Assembly (NCBI GenBank): GCA_964486455.1 | Contig: CAZAMP010000081.1 | Span: 1-7,416 of the forward strand | DNA: 7,416 nt | Reading direction: 5' to 3' | Source: CAZAMP01 sp964486455 | GTDB taxonomy: Bacteria; Eisenbacteria; RBG-16-71-46; CAZAMP01 | In this document: piece by piece, positions 1-6,645 of the stretch | How positions within the stretch are numbered: the stretch's first letter is position 1 | How the letters are laid out: each line of letters starts with the position of its first letter | Program-made: the position numbers and the translations under genes | Notes under the pieces: generated by a model | What the model was told of the DNA's origin: nothing | The model's database searches: none | Seen by the model: the letters and a program-made list of their open reading frames with translations, nothing else

Positions 1-89
1 TGAACTTCGAGGGAACTCGCCTTCAGAGAAGCGGCCGTGGCCATCGTCAGGCAGACAAGAATCAACAGTCTGATCGCTCGGGCCAACAT
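1..89 (-). CDS. Partial secreted or membrane protein, N-terminus only (signal peptide)
   Basis: A minus-strand gene starts with ATG at 89 and runs off the left edge, so only 29 residues are visible. They begin MLARAIRLLILVCLTMATAA and look like a Sec signal peptide: two Arg near the N-terminus (residues 4 and 7), a hydrophobic core at about 8-17 and a plausible signal peptidase I site after Ala19 (Ala-Thr-Ala). The single Cys13 is not in a lipobox, so a lipoprotein is unlikely. The start is supported by a strong Shine-Dalgarno GGGAGG five to six bases upstream (plus-strand positions 95-100). The product is inferred to be exported across the inner membrane. Its function cannot be told from this fragment. 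It diverges from the phosphatidyltransferase gene at 557. Confidence 0.72.
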   Translation of the reverse strand, partial: MLARAIRLLILVCLTMATAASLKASSLEV

Positions 90-556
90 GTGAACCTCCC
101 AGCCGTGCACCGCTGGTGCGGTCATCAATCCTGGAACGAAGCCTACCCTATGCAAAGTAGACGTCAACAGCACGCTGTCATGCCGCTCGACCACACACCT
201 CTCGCCATTGGTGCAGGCACATCTTCAGCACCTGCTGCGAACCGGCAATCCAGCGGACCTCACCTTTCTCACACATGCGAATTCTTGAGCTGAGACCTGC
301 AACGGGATTGACTAGTCGAGACGATGTCATGATGCTCGGGACAGCTGTGAGAAACGAATTCCGAAAGCGGCATCATCTCAATCGTTTACGAAGACCTACA
401 TCCCCGGGGAGACAATCTGCGACACGGCACTCGATTCTGTGCCCAAGCAAGAATCCAACAGGGCCCGCCATGAATTCATCCCAGCGCACAACTAGCTCAT
501 CGATCCACAAACCGATTTCATCCTGCTGGGCCGGGGAAATGACCTAGACTGAGATC
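90..556. other. Divergent intergenic region, no gene seen
   Basis: These 467 bases separate two divergent starts. Short open frames exist on the plus strand (90-293 and 275-547), but they lack ribosome binding sites and read as low-complexity Arg/Ser/His/Pro-rich peptides, so I do not call genes. By eye the stretch is less GC-rich than the flanking coding DNA. It holds the promoter-like boxes at 140-167, a small hairpin in the presumed leader of the minus gene (107-119, GCACC-GCT-GGTGC), a short palindrome TCCCCGGGGA at 401-410, ATGAATTCAT at 470-479 and an imperfect inverted repeat GATTCT/AGAATC at 433-455. None is convincing as a known regulatory site. Confidence 0.6.
140..167 (-). promoter_or_regulatory. 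Possible sigma70-type promoter for the exported-protein gene
   Basis: On the minus strand TTGACG (162-167) is followed after 16 bases by TAGGCT (140-145). The -35 box matches consensus at five of six positions; the -10 box matches only the key T, A and final T. It lies about 50 bases before the start codon at 89, a sensible distance. Sequence match alone is weak evidence, and the spacing is one base short of optimal. Confidence 0.3.
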
Positions 557-1363
557 ATGACAGAAACGGGAACCGGAATGAAGCTCCCTCCGGAGCATGC
601 GTTCGTTGATCTGAGTGACTACGCGCGCCCCGTCGCGCTTCGCGTTGTCGCGTTTCTTCTCGAGCGCCCCGTCGGCGTACTCAGCGTCACGTCGAGCTTT
701 CTGGTCGTGGGCATTCTCGCGGCCACGCTCATCACGGTCGATTCACACGCCGCGTGGATCGCCGCCGCGCTTCTCGTCCAGATCAAGAACGTCTTGGATG
801 CGGTCGACGGAGCACTCGCGCGGGCGCGACGGACACCTTCTCGGCTCGGACGTTTCTACGATTCGTTCTGCGACTTTCTCGTGGGAGCAGCGATCTTCGC
901 GGTAATCGGCGTGCGTCTGATGCCCACGCTCGGAGGCGGCGCGTTCATCCTCGCGGCGGCGGGGCTCGTGAGCGCACTTCTCCAGGGAACGATCTACTCG
1001 TACTTCTCGGTCGCGCATCGCCTCGCGGTCGGAGGCGACCGAACGAGCCGGACGGACGAGCGATCGGCAGGCGCGGGCGGTCAGGATTGGCGGCTTCGCG
1101 TCATGTACGCCGCTTATCTCCTCGTATACGCGTGGCAGGATCGCCTCATCGCGGCGATCGACGGTCAGCTGATCGATCACCCACTCCCCCGCGGCTTTCT
1201 CACGGCGGCGAGCGCACTGGGGTTGGGAAGTCAGCTCCTTGCGCTCTGCGTCTTCCTCATCGCCGGCTGGCCGGACGGCTATCTCTGGTTCACCCTCTTG
1301 CCCGCGAATGCGTATGCGATCTTTCTGCTGCGTTGGCGGCGCGCCCGACATTCGACGCGATGA
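557..1363 (+). CDS. CDP-alcohol phosphatidyltransferase family membrane enzyme
   Basis: This is an integral-membrane enzyme of the family that transfers a phosphoalcohol group from a CDP-linked donor (CDP-diacylglycerol or CDP-alcohol) to an acceptor alcohol in phospholipid synthesis. The signature DG-x2-AR-x8-G-x3-D-x3-D is intact: Asp84-Gly85, Ala88-Arg89, Gly98, Asp102 and Asp106. These residues bind the metal ions and the CDP moiety and supply the catalytic base. Hydrophobic segments at about 41-61, 65-80, 107-121, 126-150, 180-200, 213-237 and 243-258 fit the usual six-helix fold. The tail is Arg-rich. At 268 residues it is somewhat longer than the roughly 200-residue PgsA/PssA enzymes, with a hydrophilic loop at 156-177. 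The acceptor alcohol cannot be read from the sequence. The start is uncertain: ATG 557 has almost no Shine-Dalgarno, and ATG 578 (seven codons later) has a weak GGGA six bases before it. The gene stands alone between a divergent gene and a convergent operon. Confidence 0.9.
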   Translation: MTETGTGMKLPPEHAFVDLSDYARPVALRVVAFLLERPVGVLSVTSSFLVVGILAATLITVDSHAAWIAAALLVQIKNVLDAVDGALARARRTPSRLGRFYDSFCDFLVGAAIFAVIGVRLMPTLGGGAFILAAAGLVSALLQGTIYSYFSVAHRLAVGGDRTSRTDERSAGAGGQDWRLRVMYAAYLLVYAWQDRLIAAIDGQLIDHPLPRGFLTAASALGLGSQLLALCVFLIAGWPDGYLWFTLLPANAYAIFLLRWRRARHSTR

Positions 1364-1467
1364 GAACCCGGCAAGTGCTTCGGAGCATCCGTCCAACTCC
1401 TGGGAGAATCCGTCCGGGCGGCGCCTTCGCATCGAGCCTTGCCACACTGTCCGATTCCCGACACTGC

Positions 1468-1734
1468 ATGCCAATCGCTAACCCGTTTTATTCAAATGGA
1501 TTAGGTGTGCGTTTGTACCCGGGTACAAACTACAAGGATGACACGACGCCGACCCACGGCTTCTCGAGAGTCGATGTGGCGTCGCAGCTGAAGTTGGTGG
1601 TGGGGTCGCTGGTCACGTCGGTGGTGAAGTCGCTCGCGGAATTGCCGGCGGGGATGGTCGGCGACCGGAACAAAACATCAGAGGCCCATAGGTCCGCCGG
1701 TGAGTTCCGCAGCGCGTCGAGCCGTGACGCATGA
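1468..1734 (+). CDS. Doubtful small hypothetical ORF or gene remnant
   Basis: This is an 88-residue frame beginning MPIANPFYSNG. No family is recognised. From about 1530 on it has a coding-like composition: in the 47-codon core opposite the minus-strand frame, the shared third-position column is about 91% GC while the other two columns are about 60% and 43% (counted by hand). Read on the plus strand this is the usual GC1>GC2 order of a real gene. The part around residues 36-60 is rich in Val, Leu, Ser and Ala and could form a helix. Against it, ATG 1468 has no Shine-Dalgarno and the first 20 codons are AT-rich, unlike the rest. It may be a degraded gene 3' end or a small gene starting later, such as at a GTG. 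The opposite strand is also open (1530-1769) but has no good start. Confidence 0.2.
   Translation: MPIANPFYSNGLGVRLYPGTNYKDDTTPTHGFSRVDVASQLKLVVGSLVTSVVKSLAELPAGMVGDRNKTSEAHRSAGEFRSASSRDA
1511..1530. promoter_or_regulatory. Perfect 20-bp palindrome, operator-like
   Basis: GTTTGTACCCGGGTACAAAC is identical to its own reverse complement over all 20 bases. This is far longer than expected by chance in a 7.4-kb window. As RNA it could form an eight-pair stem with a CCGG loop, but neither strand has a T-tract after it and the stem is not GC-rich at its base, so it is not an intrinsic terminator. A two-fold symmetric site of this length is typical of operators for dimeric repressors such as TetR, GntR or LacI types; which one is unknown. 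It sits just after an AT-rich patch (1481-1510) and about 270 bases beyond the end of the acyl-CoA operon, not at that operon's promoter. Confidence 0.5.
1593..1635. repeat. Short imperfect direct repeat, two 18-nt units
   Basis: The units GTTGGTGGTGGGGTCGCT (1593-1610) and GTCGGTGGTGAAGTCGCT (1618-1635) differ at three positions and are 25 bases apart. The period is not a multiple of three, so it does not come from a peptide repeat in one frame. It lies inside the doubtful ORF at 1468-1734. It may be chance in GT-rich sequence. Confidence 0.4.
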
Positions 1735-1802
1735 CGCGTCTGCGCGAAGGCTGTCTGATCCCGCCCGACCTACCGGCCCCTCTTGGCATTCTCAGAAGAC
1801 GC

Positions 1803-2948
1803 CTAGTCCTCCAGCACCTCCCGCGCGATCACGTGCCGTTGGATCTCCGACGTCCCCTCATAGAGCGTCATGACACGCGCGTCTCGGTAGGCGCGCTCGA
1901 CGGAGTACTCCCGGATGTAGCCGTATCCGCCGTGGATCTGGACGGCCTCGTTCGTGACACGCTGCACCATCTCGCTGGCATAGACCTTCGCCATGGCCGC
2001 CTGTTGCGTCACGCGTTCCCCACGATCGGCCAGCTCCGCGGCACGAAGGACGAGAAGCCGGGCGGCCGAAATCTCGGTGGCCATGTTCGCGAACTTCCAG
2101 CGGATCGCCTGCTTCTTCGAGATCGGCTCGCCGAACTGGATGCGCGTCTTCGCGTAGCCAAGGGCATCCTCGAACGCCGCACGAGCGAGACCCAGGGCCT
2201 GTGCCCCGACGCCTATCCGCCCCTCGTCGAGCGCGCTCATCGCGACTTTGAAGCCCTGGCCTTCCTCGCCGAGCCGGTTCGCGACCGGCACGCGGCAATC
2301 CTCGAGCACGATCTCGACCGTGCCCGAAGCCCGGAGCCCCATCTTTTTCTCTTTCGTGCCGATCGTGAACCCCGGCGCGTCACGCTCGACGATAAAGGCC
2401 GAGATGCCGCGATGGTTTTCGTCCGGCTGAGTCTTCGCCATCACGATGTAGATGCCGGAGATGTCGCCGTTCGTGACGTAGATTTTCGTTCCGTTCAGAA
2501 GATAGTGATCACCTTCACGCTTCGCCGTGCTTTTCAGTGCCGCCGCATCCGATCCGGCCGACGGTTCCGTGAGGCAGAAGCTGCCGAAGTCGTCGTGGGC
2601 CAAGCGCGGCAGGTAGATCTTCTTCTGCTCTTCCGTCCCGAACTTCTGGATGGGACCCGCCGACACCGAATTGTGCACGCTGATCGCGATGGCGAGTGCC
2701 GGTGACCAGCGGGAAAGCTCTTCGACGGCGAGCACGTAGCTCAAGAAGCCAACGTCGTTCCCATCGTACTTCTCGGGAATGAGCATCCCCCAGAGCCCCA
2801 GGTCGGCCATCTTCTTGATGACGTCGACCGGTGTGATCTCTGCTTCGTCCCACTCGCGAACGTGAGGTTGGACCTCCGACTTGCAGAAGTCCCGAATTGC
2901 GTCAACCAGCAGTTTCTGTTCGCTGGTCGTGTCGATCTCGTATGTCAA
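1803..2948 (-). CDS. Acyl-CoA dehydrogenase (second copy, distal in operon)
   Basis: This FAD enzyme introduces the 2,3 double bond into an acyl-CoA and passes electrons to electron-transfer flavoprotein. At 381 residues it has the normal family length, with N-terminal helical, middle beta and C-terminal helical domains. Both family signatures are present: CLTEPSAGSD at 125-134, and the C-terminal one beginning at Gln337 (QIHGGYGY). The expected catalytic base is Glu364 in YEGTSEIQR, the position used by short- and medium-chain enzymes. Arg269 in the R-x-QFG segment fits FAD contact. The start is TTG at 2948, six bases after GGGAGGG; the next Met is residue 47, inside the N-terminal domain, so TTG is needed. 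It follows the 3-hydroxybutyryl-CoA dehydrogenase by 67 nt, the widest gap in the run. A short-chain or branched-chain substrate is likely from context but not proved. Confidence 0.93.
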   Translation of the reverse strand: MTYEIDTTSEQKLLVDAIRDFCKSEVQPHVREWDEAEITPVDVIKKMADLGLWGMLIPEKYDGNDVGFLSYVLAVEELSRWSPALAIAISVHNSVSAGPIQKFGTEEQKKIYLPRLAHDDFGSFCLTEPSAGSDAAALKSTAKREGDHYLLNGTKIYVTNGDISGIYIVMAKTQPDENHRGISAFIVERDAPGFTIGTKEKKMGLRASGTVEIVLEDCRVPVANRLGEEGQGFKVAMSALDEGRIGVGAQALGLARAAFEDALGYAKTRIQFGEPISKKQAIRWKFANMATEISAARLLVLRAAELADRGERVTQQAAMAKVYASEMVQRVTNEAVQIHGGYGYIREYSVERAYRDARVMTLYEGTSEIQRHVIAREVLED

Positions 2949-3015
2949 CCCACACCCTCCCGACCGGGCGACGCGTGGCCCGTGTCAGTCAGTCGCGATG
3001 GCGGACGGTCACCAC
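2949..3015 (-). other. Intercistronic gap with a small GC hairpin
   Basis: On the transcribed strand this 67-nt gap contains GACTGACTGAC (three GACT-type units) followed by a five-pair stem CGGGC/GCCCG with an eight-base loop (2965-2982), then the Shine-Dalgarno of the next gene. No T-run follows the hairpin, so it is not an obvious terminator. It could act in mRNA processing or in setting the relative amount of the last gene; that is inference. Confidence 0.35.
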
Positions 3016-3864
3016 CTAGTATTCGTAGAATCCTCTTCCGGACTTGCGGCCCAGGTAACCCGCCTGAACCATCTTCCTGAGAAGCGGGCACGGGCGATAC
3101 TTGGAGTCGCCCAAATCACGATGAAGCACTTCCATGATGTCGAGGCAGACGTCGAGGCCGATCAGGTCCGCCAGCGTCAGCGGTCCCATCGGGTGCGCCA
3201 TCCCGAGCTTCATCACCGTATCGATCGCTTCCTTCGTGGCCACGCCTTCCATCAGGCAATAGACCGCTTCATTGATCATCGGTAGGAGAACGCGGTTCGA
3301 AACGAAACCGGGATAATCGTTCACCTCGACCGGCGTCTTCCCCAGCTCTTCGGCGAGTGAAACGACCTGCTGCGCCGTCTCATCCGACGTCGCGAGGCCG
3401 CGGATGACCTCCACGAGCTTCATCATCGGCACGGGATTCATGAAATGCATCCCGATGAAACGATCGGGACGGCCCGATACCGACCCCAGGTCGGTGATGG
3501 AAATCGACGACGTATTCGACGCGAAGATCGCCCCGTCGGCGAGCCTCGGCGCAAGGTCCGCGTAGAGCGCCCTCTTGACATCCAGGTTTTCAAGCACGGC
3601 CTCGATGGCGATATCGACATCTCCCGCCGCGGAGAGATCGTTCGCCGTCGTGATGTTCCCGAGAGTGGCCTTCGCCTGCTCGTCGGTCATCTTCTCCTTC
3701 TTCACCATCCGGCCGAGGTTCTTTTCGATCGTGCCCATCGCGCGGGGCAGCTGATCCGCGATCGTGTCGACCAGGGTGACGGTCCTGCCGGCCTGCGCGC
3801 AGACCTGCGCGATACCGTTTCCCATCGTTCCCGCACCGACGACCATTACGCGTGAAATGCTCAT
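3016..3864 (-). CDS. hbd: 3-hydroxybutyryl-CoA dehydrogenase
   Basis: It oxidises 3-hydroxybutyryl-CoA (or a related short 3-hydroxyacyl-CoA) to the 3-keto form with NAD(P), or runs in reverse. The 282-residue chain is the normal length of the single-domain bacterial enzyme. Residues 10-15 (GAGTMG) form the dinucleotide-binding loop, with Asp33 at the end of the second strand as in NAD-preferring members. Expected catalytic and substrate residues are present: Ser119 in NTSS, His140 in GMHFMNP, Glu152 in VEVIRG and Asn190 in FVSNR. The C-terminus GRKSGRGFYEY is characteristic. I chose ATG 3864 because GGGAG lies eight bases before it. ATG 3870, which overlaps the thiolase stop as TGATG, is only two bases from that site. 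The frame stays open to 4056 but that extension is antisense-like junk within the thiolase gene. Stop-start proximity suggests translational coupling to the thiolase. Confidence 0.95.
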   Translation of the reverse strand: MSISRVMVVGAGTMGNGIAQVCAQAGRTVTLVDTIADQLPRAMGTIEKNLGRMVKKEKMTDEQAKATLGNITTANDLSAAGDVDIAIEAVLENLDVKRALYADLAPRLADGAIFASNTSSISITDLGSVSGRPDRFIGMHFMNPVPMMKLVEVIRGLATSDETAQQVVSLAEELGKTPVEVNDYPGFVSNRVLLPMINEAVYCLMEGVATKEAIDTVMKLGMAHPMGPLTLADLIGLDVCLDIMEVLHRDLGDSKYRPCPLLRKMVQAGYLGRKSGRGFYEY

Positions 3865-3869
3865 CGTCA

Positions 3870-5057
3870 TCACTCCCTTTCCACACCCATCGCCACGGCT
3901 CCGCCTCCGCCCAGGCAAAGTGTGGCCATTCCCGTCTTCAACCCGCGATCCTCGAGAGCGTAGAGGAGCGTCGTGAGCACCCTTGCGCCGCTCGCCCCGA
4001 TCGGATGCCCCAGTGCTACCGCGCCGCCGTTGACGTTGACGCGGTTCCAGTCCCATCCGAGCTCGTTGCCGTCGGCCAGCGCCTGGGCACTGAACGCTTC
4101 GTTGGCCTCGATCAGATCCCAGTACTGGATGTCGACGCCGAGACGCTTATTGAGCTTTGTCACGGCAACCACGGGCGCGTAGAACAACTCCTTGGGTTCC
4201 ACCGCCGCGGTCGCGTAGCCGGTCACACGCGCGAGCGGCTTCTTCCCGAGAGCCTCCGCCTTCTCGCGGGAGGTCACGACGAGCGCGCTGGCGCCGTCGT
4301 AGATGCCCGGGGCGTTTCCGGCCGTAACCGTTCCGTCCTTGACGAACACGGGCTTCAGTCGCGCGAGCTTCTCAGCCGTCGAACCGGCTCGCGGGCCTTC
4401 ATCCGTGTCGAAGATGACGGGGTCACCCTTGCGCTGCGAGATCTCCACGGGGACGATCTCGCTCTTGAACTTGCCCGCCTCCATGGCGGCAACGGCCTTG
4501 GCGTGACTGTTGGCGGCGAACTCGTCCTGCTGTCCGCGCGTCACGCCGAACTTGTTCGCGATGTGTTCGGCTGCGTTCCCCATGTGCCAGTTCTCGCGCG
4601 CGCACCAGAGCCCATCGTGAATCATGAGATCGGTGAGCTGGCCGTGTCCCATCCGGAATCCACCACGCGCCTTCGAGAGGAAGTACGGAGCCTGCGTCAT
4701 GCTCTCCATACCGCCCGCGACAACGACGTCCGCGTCGCCCAGCCTGATCGCCTGAGCGCCGAGGATCACGGACATGAGCCCGCTACCGCACACCTTGTTG
4801 ATCGTGAGACACGACGTGGATGGAGCCAGCCCTCCGCCCAAGGCCGCCTGCGTGGCCGGCGCCTGCCCGGCACCCCCTTGCAGGACCTGTCCCATGATGC
4901 ACTCGTCGACATCATCCGAAGAGACACCCGCGCGAGTCACGGCCTCGCGAATTACGACCCCGCCGAGCGCCGTGGCCGGCATGCTGGTGAGCCCGCCGCT
5001 CAAGCGTCCCATGGCGGTCCGGCACGCGCCTATGATGACGGCATCCCGCTTATCCAT
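3870..5057 (-). CDS. atoB: Acetyl-CoA C-acetyltransferase (thiolase)
   Basis: It cleaves acetoacetyl-CoA (or another 3-ketoacyl-CoA) with CoA to give acetyl-CoA, or condenses two acetyl-CoA. The 395-residue length is standard. The acyl-accepting nucleophile is Cys90 in NKVCGSGL, and the other catalytic elements are NEAF at 319-322, His351 in GHPIG and Cys381 in the C-terminal TLCLGGGGA. The final loop reads CLGGGGA rather than the common C(I/L)GGGQG, a mild variation. The start is ATG 5057, eight bases after GGGAGG (5066-5071). The longer in-frame GTG at 5066 falls inside that Shine-Dalgarno and is rejected. The Shine-Dalgarno begins at the last base of the upstream dehydrogenase's stop codon, leaving 13 nt between the genes. 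Its neighbour hbd makes the substrate, so the pair probably works in butyrate or 3-hydroxybutyrate-type oxidation. Degradative and biosynthetic roles cannot be separated by sequence. Confidence 0.95.
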   Translation of the reverse strand: MDKRDAVIIGACRTAMGRLSGGLTSMPATALGGVVIREAVTRAGVSSDDVDECIMGQVLQGGAGQAPATQAALGGGLAPSTSCLTINKVCGSGLMSVILGAQAIRLGDADVVVAGGMESMTQAPYFLSKARGGFRMGHGQLTDLMIHDGLWCARENWHMGNAAEHIANKFGVTRGQQDEFAANSHAKAVAAMEAGKFKSEIVPVEISQRKGDPVIFDTDEGPRAGSTAEKLARLKPVFVKDGTVTAGNAPGIYDGASALVVTSREKAEALGKKPLARVTGYATAAVEPKELFYAPVVAVTKLNKRLGVDIQYWDLIEANEAFSAQALADGNELGWDWNRVNVNGGAVALGHPIGASGARVLTTLLYALEDRGLKTGMATLCLGGGGAVAMGVERE

Positions 5058-5070
5058 CTTCCGCACCTCC

Positions 5071-6219
5071 CTACTCGTTCAAGAGCTGCCGTGCTATGAC
5101 GATTCGTTGAATCTCCGAAGTCCCCTCACCTATCTGGGTGAGCTTTGCGTCGCGGAGGAAACGCTCCGCCGGGGCGTCGGTCGTGTAGCCCACGCCACCG
5201 TGGATCTGAACGCCCGCGTTCGTCACACGCTGGGAGACTTCCGACGCATAGAGCTTGGCCATCGCCGCTTCCTTCTTGAACGGCAGGCCTCGGTCCTTTC
5301 GGATCGCCGCGTCATACACCATGTGTCGCGCGGCCACGATCTCGGTGGCCATGTTTGCCAGATGCGACTGGACGAGCTGAAACGCCGAGATCGGCTTTCC
5401 AAACTGCTTTCGCTCCTTCGAGTATTGGAGCGCGGCGTCGTAGCCGGCCTGCGCGATGCCGAGGGCCATGGCGCCGATCGAAATGCGTCCGCCGTCGAGC
5501 GTCTTGAGGAACAGACGGTAGCCCTGCCCTTCGTCACCGATCCGGTTCTCGACCGGGATCCGGCAATCCTCGAAGAAGAGCACCATCGTCTCGGATCCGC
5601 GGCAGCCGAGCTTGTCTTCCTTGGTGCCGTAGGTGAATCCGGGTGTGCCCTTTTCGACGACCAGCGACGATATGCCGTCGCAACCTTTTTCCTTGTCCGT
5701 CATCGCGGTGAAGACCACGGTGTTCGCTTGCTTGCCGTTCGTGCAGTAGATCTTCTGACCGTTCACGACGTAGTGGTCGCCGTCGCGAACCGCCATCGTT
5801 TTCGTCGCGGACGCGTCCGATCCGGCGTCCGGCTCGGTGAGCGCGAACGCGCCCATCTCGCGGCCGCTACAGAGATCCGGAAGCCAGCGCTTCTTCTGCT
5901 CGTCGTTTCCGTCGGCGAAGATGGGATAAGTCCCCAACGATATGTGCGCGACGTAACCCAGGGCGGTCGAGCCGCAGGCGCGAGCGATTTCCTCTGCCGC
6001 GATGATGTACGACAGCGTGTCAAAACCGGCGCCTTCGTATTCCTCCGGATAGCAGACACCCATGAAGCCCAGTTCCGCCAGCCCGCGGTAGGTGTCCATC
6101 GGAAGCTTGCCGGACTTGTCTACTTCCTTCGCTTTCGGTGAGATTTCCTTGTCGGCGAATTCGCGTATCGTCTTCTGAAGCATCAGATGCTCATCCGACA
6201 GAGCGATGTGCGTACCCAT
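5071..6219 (-). CDS. Acyl-CoA dehydrogenase (first copy)
   Basis: This is an FAD-dependent acyl-CoA dehydrogenase of 382 residues, the family's usual size. The first signature ALTEPDAGSD is at 126-135; the second begins at the Gln of QIHGGVGY, about residue 338. The catalytic base is expected at Glu365, in the context QIGEGTSEIQR, so a Gly precedes it where the second dehydrogenase has Tyr. The R-K-QFG segment at 270-274 is conserved. The start is ATG 6219, preceded by a very purine-rich GAGGGGAGGG; the in-frame TTG immediately before it (6222) is the less likely start. It lies 21 nt after the second B12-binding gene and 13 nt before the thiolase. It is clearly a paralogue of the enzyme at 1803-2948 but well diverged, so the two probably take different acyl-CoAs. 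Electron-transfer flavoprotein genes, its expected partners, are not in the window. Confidence 0.94.
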   Translation of the reverse strand: MGTHIALSDEHLMLQKTIREFADKEISPKAKEVDKSGKLPMDTYRGLAELGFMGVCYPEEYEGAGFDTLSYIIAAEEIARACGSTALGYVAHISLGTYPIFADGNDEQKKRWLPDLCSGREMGAFALTEPDAGSDASATKTMAVRDGDHYVVNGQKIYCTNGKQANTVVFTAMTDKEKGCDGISSLVVEKGTPGFTYGTKEDKLGCRGSETMVLFFEDCRIPVENRIGDEGQGYRLFLKTLDGGRISIGAMALGIAQAGYDAALQYSKERKQFGKPISAFQLVQSHLANMATEIVAARHMVYDAAIRKDRGLPFKKEAAMAKLYASEVSQRVTNAGVQIHGGVGYTTDAPAERFLRDAKLTQIGEGTSEIQRIVIARQLLNE

Positions 6220-6240
6220 CAACCCTCCCCTCTCCCGGTT

Positions 6241-6645
6241 CTATGCATGTTGCTTCGCCTCGGATTGAATGTATGCGACGATCTCACTGAGCGGCGACCC
6301 CGGCGGAAAGAGGCGACCGATCCCTTTCTTCTCGAGCGCCTGGGCATCGGCGGCCGGTATGATCCCGCCACCCGTCACGACCACGTCGTCCATTCCGTTT
6401 TCATCAAGAAGCTCGCGCACGCGCGGAAACAGCGTGTTGTGCGCGCCGCTCAGAACTGAGAGAGCCACGACGTCCACGTCCTCCTGGGACGCGATCTCGA
6501 CGATCATCTCCGGAGTCTGATGCAGCCCCGTGTAGATCACTTCCATGCCGGCGTCACGGAGCGCCTGCGCGACGACCTTGGCTCCGCGATCGTGGCCGTC
6601 CAGGCCCGGCTTGGCGACGAGCACGCGTATCGGCCGCGCGCTCAT
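6241..6645 (-). CDS. Cobalamin-binding small subunit of acyl-CoA mutase (second copy)
   Basis: This is a stand-alone B12-binding domain of 134 residues, the size of the small subunits of split mutases such as isobutyryl-CoA mutase. It holds adenosylcobalamin for the partner large subunit. The D-x-H-x2-G motif is intact: Asp16, His18 (lower axial cobalt ligand, base-off/His-on mode) and Gly21 in GLDGHDRG. The S-x-L motif is Ser63-Val-Leu65, and the glycine motif is GGG at 92-94. The loop after strand 5 reads FPPGSP. The start ATG overlaps the previous gene's stop by four bases (ATGA, 6642-6645), with AAGGGG about five bases upstream, so the two small subunits should be translationally coupled. 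It is about 61% identical to its neighbour by hand count (79 of 130 ungapped positions). Confidence 0.93.
   Translation of the reverse strand: MSARPIRVLVAKPGLDGHDRGAKVVAQALRDAGMEVIYTGLHQTPEMIVEIASQEDVDVVALSVLSGAHNTLFPRVRELLDENGMDDVVVTGGGIIPAADAQALEKKGIGRLFPPGSPLSEIVAYIQSEAKQHA

Larger units (their letters stand above)
1364..1802. other. Intergenic region between convergent genes, mostly unexplained
   Basis: These 439 bases lie between the end of the phosphatidyltransferase gene and the end of the minus-strand operon, where terminators for both would be expected. I find no convincing intrinsic terminator. The best small stems are TGCT-TCGG-AGCA shortly after 1363, and GACGC-ATGAC-GCGTC at 1726-1740, neither followed by a T-run. 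The region holds the 20-bp palindrome, the short direct repeat and the doubtful small ORF, which have separate entries. Confidence 0.5.

Noticed and set aside
107..119. GCACC-GCT-GGTGC hairpin as a riboswitch or attenuator
   Set aside because: Only five pairs with a three-base loop; too small to support a regulatory RNA call.
308..330. TTGACT as a -35 box for the phosphatidyltransferase gene
   Set aside because: No acceptable -10 box at 15-19 bases, and it lies about 245 bases before the start codon.
90..547. Two short plus-strand ORFs before the phosphatidyltransferase gene
   Set aside because: No ribosome binding sites, no recognisable domains and biased low-information composition.
743..1474. 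Minus-strand 243-codon frame over the phosphatidyltransferase gene
   Set aside because: The plus strand has the perfect DG-x2-AR-x8-G-x3-D-x3-D motif and membrane segments; the minus frame is charged, Arg/Glu-rich and antisense.
1726..1740. GACGC-ATGAC-GCGTC as an operon terminator
   Set aside because: The stem is only five pairs, overlaps alternative pairings, and no T-run follows on either strand.
1731..2705. A 324-codon plus-strand frame opposite the distal acyl-CoA dehydrogenase
   Set aside because: Antisense shadow; composition is non-protein-like and the minus strand carries the full signature motifs.
3865..4056. 64-residue N-terminal extension of 3-hydroxybutyryl-CoA dehydrogenase
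   Set aside because: It lies wholly within the thiolase gene, is Arg/Gly-rich, and the nucleotide-binding fold starts normally at the ATG at 3864, which has a well-placed Shine-Dalgarno.
3852..6141. Long plus-strand open frames (3852-5099 and 4774-6141) opposite the thiolase and dehydrogenase genes
   Set aside because: They are Arg/His/Leu-rich antisense shadows of genes with intact family motifs on the minus strand; high third-position GC keeps the opposite frames free of stops.
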